From assembly GCA_937900415.1 (NCBI GenBank), contig CALCEY010000009.1:1-64000 (forward strand): a stretch of DNA of 64,000 nucleotides, given 5' to 3'. Positions 1 to 8,724 of this stretch are shown here, one piece after another. The translations under genes and the position numbers were made by a program. The notes under the pieces are model-generated. The model saw only the letters and a program-made list of their open reading frames with translations, was not told the origin of the DNA and made no database searches. Origin of the DNA: an uncultured Clostridia bacterium (GTDB taxonomy: Bacteria > Bacillota > Clostridia > Peptostreptococcales > Anaerovoracaceae). Numbering within the stretch: the first letter of the stretch is position 1; each line of letters begins with the position of its first letter.

Positions 1-203
1 TGGGTTCATTATAACGCCGTCAAATCAGGCAGTATGCGTTTCAATGAACCCTGCCTTTTTTCTCCTTTGCGGCAACGCCGCACAACATGATCCGTGGGTT
101 CATTATAACGCCGTCAAATCAGGCAGTATGCGTTTCAATGAACCCTGCCCTTTTTCTCCTTTGCGGCAACGCCGCACAACATGATCCGTGGGTTCATTAT
201 AAC
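1..203. repeat. Tandem 94-base repeat with internal inverted repeats
   Basis: Two almost identical 94-base units (1-94 and 95-188, differing at one C/T position in a T-rich stretch) are followed by the first 15 bases of a third (189-203). Each unit contains GGGTTCATT near its start and AATGAACCC about 40 bases later, which can pair as a 9-base stem. A second small hairpin is formed by GCGGC-AAC-GCCGC. There is no coding potential. The array may continue to the left of the window. From 204 to 407 I see nothing else that I can support. Confidence 0.9.
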
Positions 204-407
204 ACAACTTCCTCTCCTTATAAAAGCCGTTTGTAAATATTTTTTCTTTTATTTCAGCCGATATTCCTAACCGCAGTCAGAACTTTAATCTGCCGAAAAT
301 CTGTAATCACCGCAACCTGCAATGACTGTTTCGGAGCAGATTCCAAACCCGTTCCGTCCTGCCTCAGCCATTTGCCGCCATATGAATTAAAAAATGATAT
401 GTACAGC

Positions 408-2162
408 TTATTTTGAGGACAGAATTTGCGCTTCGTAAAGTTTTTTGTAATCACCGTTCTTTTCCATAAGCTCGCCGTGAGTTCCTTCTTCCTTTATTCT
501 GCCTCCATCCATCAAAACGATTCTGTCTGCGTCTTTTATCGTAGCCAGCCTGTGAGCAATCATCAGAGTTGTCCTGCCCTTTGAAAGCGCTCCGAAAGAT
601 TTTTGTATCTGCTGCTCCGTTATACTGTCCAGGGCAGAAGTAGCCTCGTCTAAAATGAGTATCGGCGGATTTTTCAGGAAAATTCTCGCTATCGAAATTC
701 TCTGCTTCTGACCTCCCGAAAGCAAGGTTCCCCGTTCCCCCACATAGGTGTCAAAGCCGTCCTTCATCTGCATTATGTCATCATATATTTCAGCCTTTTT
801 CGCAGCCTCTATAACTTCCTCACGTGAGGCCTCCGGCTTTCCGTATCTTATATTCTCATATATGGTATCGGCAAAGAGGAAAACATCCTGCTGAACTATT
901 CCTATTCCGTTTCTCAGCGAGCTCTTTGAGATGTCTCTTACGTCAATTCCGTCTATCGTTACGCTTCCTCCGTCAACGTCATAAAATCGAGGTATAAGCT
1001 GACACATGGTACTCTTTCCGCCGCCGGAATGACCTACTATGGCGATACATTCGCCGGCCTTTATATCAAGAGAAACATCCTTAAGCACATCCTTGTCATC
1101 GCCGGAATATGCAAAATCCACATGGCTTAACCGTATTTCCCCCTTTATATCGCTGAGGACTTCCGGATTTTCCTTTTCCTTTATTGTAGGCTCTATTCTC
1201 ATTATTTCCACGAATCTTTTAAGTCCCGCAAAACCATTGGTCAGAATTTCAGCCAAAGTCGCAAGCTTCCGTACAGGAGTAACGAAGGTCGTCACGTAAA
1301 GCGTAAAGGTTATCAAATCTATGTAGTTGATGCTTCCGTCCATTATCAGCCAGCCGCCGAAGGCTATAACTGCAACCTGAAGAGCGCATATAGAAAATTC
1401 CAGAGAACCGTTGAACCGTCCCATAGCTTTGTAATAGTCTGTTTTTGATTCCTTGTATGTGTCGTTAGAACGCTCGAATCTTTCATAATCTATATCCATA
1501 TTGTCAAAAGCCTTGGACGTTTTCATTCCGGATATGGTAGATTCTATGTCTGCATTTATATCTGCCATGCGCTGCTTTACTCTTACCGACGAATCAGCCA
1601 TGCTCTTTCTGCAAAGCATAACTATGACGGCAAACGCCGGAACCATTACCATCACCATGAGAGCCAGCTTCCATTCCACAAAGAACATCACAATCAGAGC
1701 GCCGACTATGGTAACTATTGAAATCAGCAAATCCTCAGGACCGTGATGCGCCAGCTCCGTTATCTCAAACAAGTCGCCTGTCAACCTGTTCATCAGCTTC
1801 CCGGTTCTGTTCCTGTCGTAAAAATCAAAATCCAGAATCTGAAAATGCCTGTAAAGATCTTCCCTTATATCCGCTTCGACCAGTATTCCGAAGCGATGGC
1901 CCAGATAAGTTATCACATAATAGAATACAGATCTGAGCAGAAATGCTATCAAGGTGATGATCATTACAGTAAAAAATGTCTTATAAAGTTTACCGGGTAA
2001 AAGCTCATACATGGCAAATCTGCTCACCAGCGGAAAGGCCACGTCCACCGCCGCCACTAAAAATGCGCAGCTCATATCCAGTATGAACAGCTTTTTATGC
2101 GCACCGAAATACGATAAGAAGATACGCATCATAGATTTCTTAAAATCCTTTTCTTTCGTCAT
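408..2162 (-). CDS. ABC exporter half-transporter (fused permease/ATPase, MdlB/MsbA type)
   Basis: The 584-residue protein has the ABC-exporter layout. Six membrane segments fill roughly residues 20-300 (ABC_membrane fold) and are followed by a nucleotide-binding domain. The domain shows Walker A GHSGGGKST near residue 375, signature LLSGGQKQR near 480 and Walker B ILILDEATSALD near 500. Such proteins work as homo- or heterodimers in the cytoplasmic membrane and export lipids, drugs or peptides; the substrate cannot be read from sequence. The ATG at 2162 is preceded by GAGGGA. No second exporter half lies next to it, so a homodimer, or a partner outside the window to the left, is possible. 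Confidence 0.9.
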   Translation of the reverse strand: MTKEKDFKKSMMRIFLSYFGAHKKLFILDMSCAFLVAAVDVAFPLVSRFAMYELLPGKLYKTFFTVMIITLIAFLLRSVFYYVITYLGHRFGILVEADIREDLYRHFQILDFDFYDRNRTGKLMNRLTGDLFEITELAHHGPEDLLISIVTIVGALIVMFFVEWKLALMVMVMVPAFAVIVMLCRKSMADSSVRVKQRMADINADIESTISGMKTSKAFDNMDIDYERFERSNDTYKESKTDYYKAMGRFNGSLEFSICALQVAVIAFGGWLIMDGSINYIDLITFTLYVTTFVTPVRKLATLAEILTNGFAGLKRFVEIMRIEPTIKEKENPEVLSDIKGEIRLSHVDFAYSGDDKDVLKDVSLDIKAGECIAIVGHSGGGKSTMCQLIPRFYDVDGGSVTIDGIDVRDISKSSLRNGIGIVQQDVFLFADTIYENIRYGKPEASREEVIEAAKKAEIYDDIMQMKDGFDTYVGERGTLLSGGQKQRISIARIFLKNPPILILDEATSALDSITEQQIQKSFGALSKGRTTLMIAHRLATIKDADRIVLMDGGRIKEEGTHGELMEKNGDYKKLYEAQILSSK

Positions 2163-2283
2163 AATTCCCTCAAAAGCTTTTTATTTTAAATGTTGTTAAG
2201 CCCGGAGGCTTTAACACACTTTTACGGTAAAAGCGTAAAGCTGTCTTAAAGGCTTCGGGTCGTTTCAAAATAACAGAAGACAG

Positions 2284-2309
2284 CCGGGACTTTACAAATA
2301 AAGTCCCGG
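2284..2309 (-). terminator. Hairpin terminator after ridA
   Basis: A perfect 11-base stem (CCGGGACTTTA / TAAAGTCCCGG) with a 4-base loop lies 20 bases beyond the ridA stop on the minus strand. The following tract is T-rich but broken (CTGTTATTTT), so termination may be only moderate. Confidence 0.6.
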
Positions 2310-2328
2310 TCAGCCTTCCTAAAGCTGC

Positions 2329-2706
2329 TTAAATATATGCGATCGCTTCGATTTCGATAAGCGCATCCTTAGGCAGTCTTGCGATTTCAATTGCAGATCT
2401 TGAAGGGAATTCTCCGTCAAAATAGCTGCCGTAAATCTCGTTTACAGTTGCAAAGTCATTCATGTCCTTTAAGAAACAAGTTGTCTTGAGAATCTTGTCA
2501 AGACCACTTCCGGCTTCTTCAAGAATTGCCTTAAGGTTTGCAAATACCTGCTTTGTCTGCTCTTCGATACCACCTTCTACAATTGCTCCGGTTTCAGGAA
2601 TAAGCGGTATCTGTCCTGAAGTAATAACCAGATTTCCGTAGATGTTAGCCTGTGCATAAGGTCCTATCGCTGCAGGAGCCTTCTTTGTAGCTACGATTTT
2701 TCTCAT
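2329..2706 (-). CDS. ridA: RidA family enamine/imine deaminase
   Basis: This is a 125-residue RidA/YjgF/UK114 protein of full family length. It has the conserved start (IGPYAQANIYGNLVITSGQI), a central NLKAILEEAG and the C-terminal PSRSAIEIARLP, which holds the active-site Arg. RidA hydrolyses reactive 2-aminoacrylate and other enamines released by PLP enzymes such as IlvA, which is encoded at 43680-44891. The ATG is preceded by AGGAGGAAAAA. Its first 62 bases overlap the 3' end of the bPH2 gene upstream, so the two are probably in one transcript. Confidence 0.93.
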   Translation of the reverse strand: MRKIVATKKAPAAIGPYAQANIYGNLVITSGQIPLIPETGAIVEGGIEEQTKQVFANLKAILEEAGSGLDKILKTTCFLKDMNDFATVNEIYGSYFDGEFPSRSAIEIARLPKDALIEIEAIAYI

Positions 2707-4234
2707 TTTTTCCTCCTATCATCTTGTCAGAAATTTCTAATGCCAGCTTTTCTTTTATATATGGAATCCCGGCAGCAGCATTTAAAAGCGATACGCTGCC
2801 GGAGCCGCATCCTGATTTTTTTGCTACGGGATGGTAAGTCATATGCATAATCTGCATCTTGTCGTATCTGAATATTGAATAATGTCTTGTGAAGTATCCG
2901 TCTCTCAGCGTTAATCCTTCTTCTCTTATCATATACCCTGCCGCTCTGTGTGACAACACATAAAGCAATAAAATAAACAAGTCTGCCAGTAACGGCGCTC
3001 CTAAACTTACGTAAAAAGGCAGCTGCGTAAACGAGTACAGAACAAAGGCGCAGACTATAAGCATCACATGCCATTTAAGGGACTTTACGGTTCTGACACT
3101 TGCGCCGACTTTTTCCTCTTTATTTATCTCAAGCATTTTACCCCATACATATTCCGGAACCAGAGTTTTCAGCCAGAAATCCAGTTCCTCCGCCGAAAGC
3201 GACATGGTAATATTGGAGGATTCCCCCTCTTCATCGCCGATACCCACCGTCACAACTTTAGTGTTGTATTTGCGGAATATCTTCGACATAACCGGCTGTT
3301 CAATCTTTAAAGCAGTTATCTTATCTATCGGTATCGTATAGTTTCTCAGTTTTATAAGCCCGCAGCTTACATGCAGGTCTTTACCATCTCTGTATACCGT
3401 AAAATCGTAATATGTCAGAAACCTCTTAACAATATTATACAAGCTTCCGAGAACCATCAAAACTACGGCTATAAAGCCTCCCATTGCGTCGCGTATAAAG
3501 CTGTCAAAGCCAAATCGCGAGATGTACCAGCAGGCTCCGCCTATGCCTCCTGCAACTATCAGCAAGCTGAAAAGAGGCATTGTATAAACAGAATGTTTCA
3601 GCATGTCTTTTACTGTACAATGCAGAATGTTTCCTTTATATGCCTTTTCCTCCGCTGACCGGCGGCAACACTCATCTTCCGGAACCGTATCTCTGAACTT
3701 TTCCGCTTTGGCCGCATTCATCCTTTCGATAACCGTATCTTTAAAAAAGATTGCCTGTTCTTCCCGAAAGACTATGGATACATCTGTCTTATACGCCGTA
3801 GTCATGCTGCCTGTGTCAATTTTTATCCTGTACGTCCCCACGATTCTCTCAAAGAGATTTCTTTCCATATTTATTGCGGAAATATTCTCCATTGCGATTG
3901 TGTTTTTATATTTTCTCAGAGTATTTCTTTCTATTATTACAAGATTTTCTTCTATGATTATATAAGTTCTTCTCCATCTGAAAAACTGTATTACGAAAAC
4001 CGCAAAGGTAATGAAAAGAACGATTAGAAGCCCCAAAAGCCCGCCTTCTTTCATGAATTGAACGAAGCCGTCTTCTCCTATGCTCTTTGCGATTTCTATG
4101 ACGTTGTCTATCTGATTTACGATTATCAGAACAATTATGAACCAGAATTGCCAAAGGCTTTCAAATATTATGGAAAAATGACAGCGAAGTCTGACGCCGT
4201 CCGTCCTCTCTATGTTATCCTTTTCTCTATCCAT
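2645..4234 (-). CDS. bPH2-domain membrane protein, YdbT-like
   Basis: About 529 residues from the chosen start. The protein alternates pairs of membrane helices with bacterial PH-like (bPH2, PF03703) domains, for example the segments around NISAINMERNLFERIVGTYR and ITALKIEQPVMSKIF. This is the layout of YdbT, which works with YdbS. I chose ATG 4234, which has GGGAAG just upstream and overlaps the ydbS-like stop by 8 bases; the longer frame begins with a TTG at 4264 inside that gene. The 3' end runs 62 bases into ridA. The molecular role of the family is unknown. Confidence 0.8.
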   Translation of the reverse strand: MDREKDNIERTDGVRLRCHFSIIFESLWQFWFIIVLIIVNQIDNVIEIAKSIGEDGFVQFMKEGGLLGLLIVLFITFAVFVIQFFRWRRTYIIIEENLVIIERNTLRKYKNTIAMENISAINMERNLFERIVGTYRIKIDTGSMTTAYKTDVSIVFREEQAIFFKDTVIERMNAAKAEKFRDTVPEDECCRRSAEEKAYKGNILHCTVKDMLKHSVYTMPLFSLLIVAGGIGGACWYISRFGFDSFIRDAMGGFIAVVLMVLGSLYNIVKRFLTYYDFTVYRDGKDLHVSCGLIKLRNYTIPIDKITALKIEQPVMSKIFRKYNTKVVTVGIGDEEGESSNITMSLSAEELDFWLKTLVPEYVWGKMLEINKEEKVGASVRTVKSLKWHVMLIVCAFVLYSFTQLPFYVSLGAPLLADLFILLLYVLSHRAAGYMIREEGLTLRDGYFTRHYSIFRYDKMQIMHMTYHPVAKKSGCGSGSVSLLNAAAGIPYIKEKLALEISDKMIGGKNEKNRSYKEGSCSDRTLCTG

Positions 4235-4715
4235 CTGTTCTTCCCGTTCTTCCTTCGGAAGCAATTCTGTTAATCTTGGTTTTCAGTGATTCCGCAATTT
4301 CTTTGGCTTTCTCTTCTCCGAGAAATTTTATGTTAACGTCGCCTCCTGCTGTAGTCACGCATACTGTGGACAAATTAAACATTCCGGCAACCGGTCCCTG
4401 CGACACCTCTATCTTATGAAGCCTCTCTATAGGCACTATATTCTCGCTTATCCAAAACAGACCCTCTCTGACTCTTATGGCCTCGCTGTCTATGAGGTAT
4501 CTGTACCTCTCATATCTAACGGCCGGAGCAAATATTATATATGCGGCTGACAGTATCCAGCCTGCTGCCAAAAGTATGTTTCCTGTAATTCCTGCGTTCA
4601 AGGCCAGCAAAACTATGAGGGTAGCTGTGATCATTATTATTCCAAGGCATAGTGCGCATGATATTCTCATACATTTTTTAGCTGTTTTATCAGGTCGTAT
4701 ATAATCTCTTTCCAT
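4227..4715 (-). CDS. bPH2-domain membrane protein, YdbS-like
   Basis: A 162-residue protein with two N-terminal membrane helices (about residues 17-60) and one bPH2 domain containing the typical IVPIERLHKIEVSQGPVAG and GGDVNIKFL segments. It is the usual short partner of the longer YdbT-like protein encoded immediately downstream, which overlaps it by a few bases. The ATG at 4715 has AAAGGAGAACAG in front. Together with ridA this makes a three-gene transcript. No enzymatic residues are seen; a membrane-associated scaffold is the likely type of function. Confidence 0.8.
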   Translation of the reverse strand: MERDYIRPDKTAKKCMRISCALCLGIIMITATLIVLLALNAGITGNILLAAGWILSAAYIIFAPAVRYERYRYLIDSEAIRVREGLFWISENIVPIERLHKIEVSQGPVAGMFNLSTVCVTTAGGDVNIKFLGEEKAKEIAESLKTKINRIASEGRTGRTDG

Positions 4716-4774
4716 CTGTTCTCCTTTTTAAATATTGAATACATAGCAGGCATTTTAAAATCAACCCTGCATTT

Positions 4775-5494
4775 TTAAATTTTATCACACTTGCGGCGTA
4801 TGTCAATGACGGTAATTTGTCCTCCTCCGACTTTGAATTTTATATCCAAGCCATCATAAGCCATCCCGTATATCCGTTCTTCATCATCCTGATATGCGGG
4901 AATGGGATTCTGCTCCAATATCTGCCGTATAACCAGCCTTGTTTTTTCATCTGTTCCGCCCGCAGAGCCGGCGTTAAGTTTATCCGCTCCCTTTAAATCA
5001 TCCTCTGGGCACTTTTCTTCAAAGACCACCTTCATTCTCTCGGGCGCTTCTTTTGCAAAGCCCCCTCCTGCATCGGGAATACTGTCTGCAAAAGGGATAT
5101 AAGGCTTTATATCGTATATCGGAGTGTTATCCATCAAATCGGCTCCAATTATCTTAATCACCGGACGTCCTGCTTCTATCCGTATGCTTTCAAGCCTTAC
5201 GCATGATAAACCTATGGGGTTTGGACGGAAAGGCGATCTTGTGGCGAACACTCCTTTTCTCTCGTTTCCTCCTAATCTCGGAGGTCTTACCGTAGGCGAC
5301 CAGCCCTTCCCCTCCGATTCCGAGAACTGCCAAATCAGCCAGATATGAGAAAATTCTTCAAGACCTCTCACAGCTTCTGGAAAAGCGTATTCCGGCTCAA
5401 ATTCTATGTATCCTTCAGTATCTGCAAGGCCGCTCTGCCTCGGTATTCCGAATTTTTCCTTAAAGCCTGTACGTATGTGTGCTATAGGTTTCAT
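4775..5494 (-). CDS. trmO: TrmO/TsaA family tRNA m6t6A37 methyltransferase
   Basis: A 239-residue protein with the TsaA/TrmO core: IAHIRTGFKEKFGIPRQSG at the start, then RPPRLGG, and RSPFRPNPIGLS near residue 90, the SAM/tRNA-binding signature. TrmO methylates N6 of t6A at position 37 of certain tRNAs. The C-terminal extension after residue 150, including DLKGADKLNAGSAGG, is low in conservation, as in other members. The ATG is preceded by GAAAGGAGAGACAG. Confidence 0.85.
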   Translation of the reverse strand: MKPIAHIRTGFKEKFGIPRQSGLADTEGYIEFEPEYAFPEAVRGLEEFSHIWLIWQFSESEGKGWSPTVRPPRLGGNERKGVFATRSPFRPNPIGLSCVRLESIRIEAGRPVIKIIGADLMDNTPIYDIKPYIPFADSIPDAGGGFAKEAPERMKVVFEEKCPEDDLKGADKLNAGSAGGTDEKTRLVIRQILEQNPIPAYQDDEERIYGMAYDGLDIKFKVGGGQITVIDIRRKCDKI

Positions 5495-5799
5495 CTGTCT
5501 CTCCTTTCACAGCCTTGCGGAAAATCAGCCGACATTCTCGTGAAAGCAGCTGTTCTGCGGCAAAATCAACTCCTGCGCAGTAAACTTGCTGCCGGTCGAT
5601 CTGCTCACAGCCGATAATTCAAGACCAATAATATAATACTACGATCCGTATATTTATTCCATAGTGACCGGCGTTTATCCCGATTTTATTTTTCATTTGA
5701 CGCCGACTCGATTTTATTTTTCATATGCGTCAAACTCTTGACATTTCCTTAGCGGCTAATTTAATATTATTTATAAGATTACTAACGGAAGGTGAGAAT
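5495..5799. other. Divergent intergenic region with a 28-base-period direct repeat
   Basis: This region separates trmO (minus) from the Eis-like gene (plus). It contains a 16-base direct repeat, CGATTTTATTTTTCAT, at 5681-5696 and again at 5709-5724. Both copies lie just upstream of the plus-strand promoter and are 28 bases apart, close to three turns of the helix. That is a plausible regulator site, but no bound protein can be named. The trmO promoter was not identified with confidence. Confidence 0.5.
5738..5767 (+). promoter_or_regulatory. Promoter of the Eis-like gene
   Basis: TTGACA at 5738-5743 and TAATAT at 5762-5767 with an 18-base spacer, about 30 bases ahead of the chosen start codon. 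Because the longer in-frame start at 5725 lies upstream of this promoter, it supports the shorter protein. Confidence 0.7.
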
Positions 5800-7062
5800 A
5801 TGAATCGTGAAATAAAACCGATAACGCCTCAGCATATTGAAGATTATCTTACCATATATCTCAACGCTTATCCGGCTTTCAAGGATATAGGCGACGCAGG
5901 CCGTGAAAAATACAGGCCGAAAATACTTCATTCCATGGAAAATGATAAAAATATACATTTTTACGGATTGTTTGAGGAGGACAGTCTCATCGCTACCATG
6001 AAACTCATTGATTTTTCTGTAAATATTTTCGGAAAAATGCAGGCTGCAACGGGTCTGATGGCCTTAGCCGTCCATCCTCTTCATAGGAAAAAGGGAGCTG
6101 CTCTCGAAATGGTGCGCTTCTTTGAAGACTACGCCTTGCGCTGCGGTAATTCAACAGCCATGCTTCTTCCTTTCCGTATGGACTTTTACCGCAAAATGGG
6201 ATACGGCTACGGTTCCAAATTAGAGGAATACAGGCTTCCGACAAAAAATCTTCCTCTGCCGGAGGAAGACAAATTATCCGAACTCAGATTTCTTACAGAA
6301 AAGGATGTTCCGGAAATGCTCGCCTGTCATTCGGCATTTGCCGCCAAAAATCACGGCATGGCGGAAAAGTTTGAAGACGAAATCAGAGCCATAGAGGAAG
6401 ATACAAGCATGAGGCGAGTAGGCTGCTTCGAAAAAGGACGTATGACAGGCTATATCGCTTACCGCCTCGTATGTGAAAGCGACGTCAACTATACGCTCAA
6501 CAGAATGGAAGTAGAAGAGCTGGTATATATGAACGGTAAAGTTCTAATGAAACTCCTCGGCTATCTCAGAAAGCAGAGCGATTTGGCGCAGACAGTCGTA
6601 CTTCGCACAGGCGAACCTGATTTCTATCATATTCTGCCGTCGGCTCAGGATATTTCAGGCAACTATATGGATTACGGCTTTCTTCAGACCAACATTTCCG
6701 CCGTCGGAACGATGTATAAGATAATCAATCCGGAGATTTTCATCGCCTCTACCGGCTACAGAAAATTTCCCGAAGCCAATCTTACGGTCAAATTCATATA
6801 CGATGATGAACTCAATCACTGTACGAAAGAAGTCTCTGTAAAATTTGACGGCAGTTCATGGCTTCCGTCAAAAAACAAGTCTTCAAACGACGTCTCGGTA
6901 AGCTGCTCGCTTTCCGCTCTTTCTTCTCTGTTTATGGGAAGCTGCGGATTTTCGTCCCTGATACGTCTCGGCGCTGCAACGCTCGACAAACCGCAGTACG
7001 AAGATACGCTTGACAGGCTTTTCTATTGCAGTAAAAAGCCGTGGACAAATACGGATTATTAA
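5800..7062 (+). CDS. Eis-like GNAT N-acetyltransferase with SCP2-type C-terminus
   Basis: A protein of about 420 residues in the Eis family. The N-terminal GNAT domain has MALAVHPLHRKKGAALEM, the acetyl-CoA loop, and FRMDFYRKMGYG. A second degenerate GNAT unit is followed by an SCP2-like C-terminal domain. Eis proteins acetylate amines, including aminoglycosides and lysine side chains; the substrate here is unknown. I chose ATG 5800 because GGAAGGTGAG lies directly upstream and the promoter falls inside the longer frame. It is a single gene, followed by nhaC on the same strand. Confidence 0.85.
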   Translation: MNREIKPITPQHIEDYLTIYLNAYPAFKDIGDAGREKYRPKILHSMENDKNIHFYGLFEEDSLIATMKLIDFSVNIFGKMQAATGLMALAVHPLHRKKGAALEMVRFFEDYALRCGNSTAMLLPFRMDFYRKMGYGYGSKLEEYRLPTKNLPLPEEDKLSELRFLTEKDVPEMLACHSAFAAKNHGMAEKFEDEIRAIEEDTSMRRVGCFEKGRMTGYIAYRLVCESDVNYTLNRMEVEELVYMNGKVLMKLLGYLRKQSDLAQTVVLRTGEPDFYHILPSAQDISGNYMDYGFLQTNISAVGTMYKIINPEIFIASTGYRKFPEANLTVKFIYDDELNHCTKEVSVKFDGSSWLPSKNKSSNDVSVSCSLSALSSLFMGSCGFSSLIRLGAATLDKPQYEDTLDRLFYCSKKPWTNTDY

Positions 7063-7156
7063 ATCCCTTTTACGACTTTTGCGTATTATATGAATATTTC
7101 CACAGACTTTTTAAGTTCTGCGGAAACTGACAATTTTTTAAATTCAGGTGACTTTT

Positions 7157-8533
7157 ATGACTTTGAACTTCAAACAATCATGCCTCACTCTTTTCGGTAT
7201 TTCGGTGATAATGGCAGCGGGATTATTCATCTTTGAAATACCTATAGCGGTTATACTCATTATCGAATCCGTCTTCGTCGGAATCATCGCCTTGATTAGG
7301 AAAATTCCATACGACGAGATTCAGAAGAACATGGTCTCATCAGTCATGTCCTTTGTAACTCCGATACTGATGCTCCTTCTTATCGGCGCTCTTGTTGCGA
7401 GCTGGATTATAGGCGGCACCGTTCCAACCCTTATCTATGTAGGACTGAAAATAATCGACGCAAGGTTCTTTCTCATAATAACCTTCCTGATGTGTTCCGT
7501 CATGGGCATGCTCATAGGAACCTCCTGGGGCGTAATATCGACGCTGGGCGTTGCCTTTGCCGGAATCGCCAGCGGGCTTGGCATTAACCCTGCATATACG
7601 ATAAGCGCCATAGTTTCCGGCGCTTTTATCGGTGACAAGATGTCTCCGCTTTCAAGCTCTCTCGTTCTTGCAACAGAGCTGACGTCAACAGAACCCGTCA
7701 GAGGAATCACCGCTACGGTATATTCCAATGTTCCGGCATTTATAATATCAATAATATTATACATATATCTGGGGTTTTCTACGGCTCCGACAGGCGGCGA
7801 GCATACTCATGCGACTGAACAAATAATGACAGCCTTATCTGAGGAATTCAATTTAGGTGCGCTGACTTTGATCGCTCCCGTTCTCCTCATACTGTTCATG
7901 GTTCTTAAGATTCCTACGATTCCGACCTTTATTTTGGGAATAATTGCAGGAGTTGCGGAATCGGTACTCATACAGGGGCACTCACTAACCCGTGTCGCCG
8001 AAGGACTGATGAGCGGATATAACATGGCTGAAAACCAGATGGTAAATGAACTTCTCAGCTACGGCGGAGTTGACAGCATGGCTTCGATACTGATTTTGCT
8101 TTTGTTCGCGGCATGCTTCGGAGGTATAATAAAACGCCTCGGTATAATTACATGCTTCTTTGAAAGGTTATTTAAAAATGCAAATTCCGCCGGCAGCGTA
8201 GTCGCCGGAGCCGTCGTTCTTCATACTATTTGCTTTGTGGTAACCGGAAATTATTATACAATAAATTCCATACTTGCCCCGGCTCTAAACGATATATTCG
8301 ACAAGAACAGCGTTCCACGGGAAAAGCTGACCGCCGTCCTCCTCAACGCAGGAACAGGCATATCTCCTATCATTCCCTGGTCGGCTACAGCAATTTTTGT
8401 CTCCAACACTTTAGGAACAGACGGAACTTCCTATTGCCTGTTCGCACCTATATTGTGGCTCCCTATAATTCTACAGCCTCTGTTTGCATTCTTCGAAAAA
8501 AAACAAGACGCTTCAAGGAAATGTCTGAAATAA
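7157..8533 (+). CDS. nhaC: NhaC-type Na+/H+ antiporter
   Basis: A protein of about 458 residues with roughly 11-12 membrane helices and NhaC-family features: GTSWGVISTLGVAFAGIA, then SGAFIGDKMSPLSSSLVLA, and a C-terminal segment with NAGTGISPIIPWSATAIF. NhaC antiporters exchange sodium or amino-acid-linked ions for protons. A GTG at 7148 would add three residues, but ATG 7157 has AGGTG at the right distance, so it is preferred. The gene ends in an A-rich repetitive tail followed by a shared terminator. Confidence 0.88.
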   Translation: MTLNFKQSCLTLFGISVIMAAGLFIFEIPIAVILIIESVFVGIIALIRKIPYDEIQKNMVSSVMSFVTPILMLLLIGALVASWIIGGTVPTLIYVGLKIIDARFFLIITFLMCSVMGMLIGTSWGVISTLGVAFAGIASGLGINPAYTISAIVSGAFIGDKMSPLSSSLVLATELTSTEPVRGITATVYSNVPAFIISIILYIYLGFSTAPTGGEHTHATEQIMTALSEEFNLGALTLIAPVLLILFMVLKIPTIPTFILGIIAGVAESVLIQGHSLTRVAEGLMSGYNMAENQMVNELLSYGGVDSMASILILLLFAACFGGIIKRLGIITCFFERLFKNANSAGSVVAGAVVLHTICFVVTGNYYTINSILAPALNDIFDKNSVPREKLTAVLLNAGTGISPIIPWSATAIFVSNTLGTDGTSYCLFAPILWLPIILQPLFAFFEKKQDASRKCLK

Positions 8534-8550
8534 CGGTCATGCAGCACCAA

Positions 8551-8660
8551 AAGCCGCAAACAACAAATCGCAAACAACAAGCCGCAAACCAAAATCAGAA
8601 AGCCATAAACCAACGTCCGAAAACCGCAGGCTGAAACGTCAAAAGCCGCGAACCAAAACG
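8551..8660. repeat. Degenerate A-rich repeats after nhaC
   Basis: Several imperfect copies of a motif such as AAGCCGCAAAC, AATCGCAAAC and AAGCCGCGAAC recur through this purine-rich stretch on the plus strand. No gene is supported here. The last copy forms the left arm of the terminator at 8642-8687. Confidence 0.45.
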
Positions 8661-8687
8661 ATAAAATCTCGTAACGGCCGCGGCTTT
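8642..8687. terminator. Possible bidirectional terminator between nhaC and the MATE gene
   Basis: AAAGCCGCG (8642-8650) pairs with CGCGGCTTT (8679-8687) across a 28-base loop, between two convergent genes. It has A/T-rich flanks on both sides, but the loop is long, so efficiency is uncertain. Confidence 0.45.
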
Positions 8688-8724
8688 ATATATACTGCGC
8701 TCTTATCTTGCGCCTTTGCTTTAT

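Noticed and set aside
1..203. CRISPR array
   Set aside because: The unit is 94 bases and directly tandem with no unique spacers; no cas gene is nearby.
254..454. A 66-codon minus-strand frame next to the ABC exporter
   Set aside because: It starts inside the exporter gene in another frame, has no ribosome site and no recognisable composition.
4227..4264. Longer start for the YdbT-like protein
   Set aside because: The start would be TTG inside the upstream gene; ATG 4234 has a better ribosome site.
5725..5799. N-terminal extension of the Eis-like protein
   Set aside because: It lies upstream of and across the TTGACA/TAATAT promoter; ATG 5800 has a clear ribosome site.
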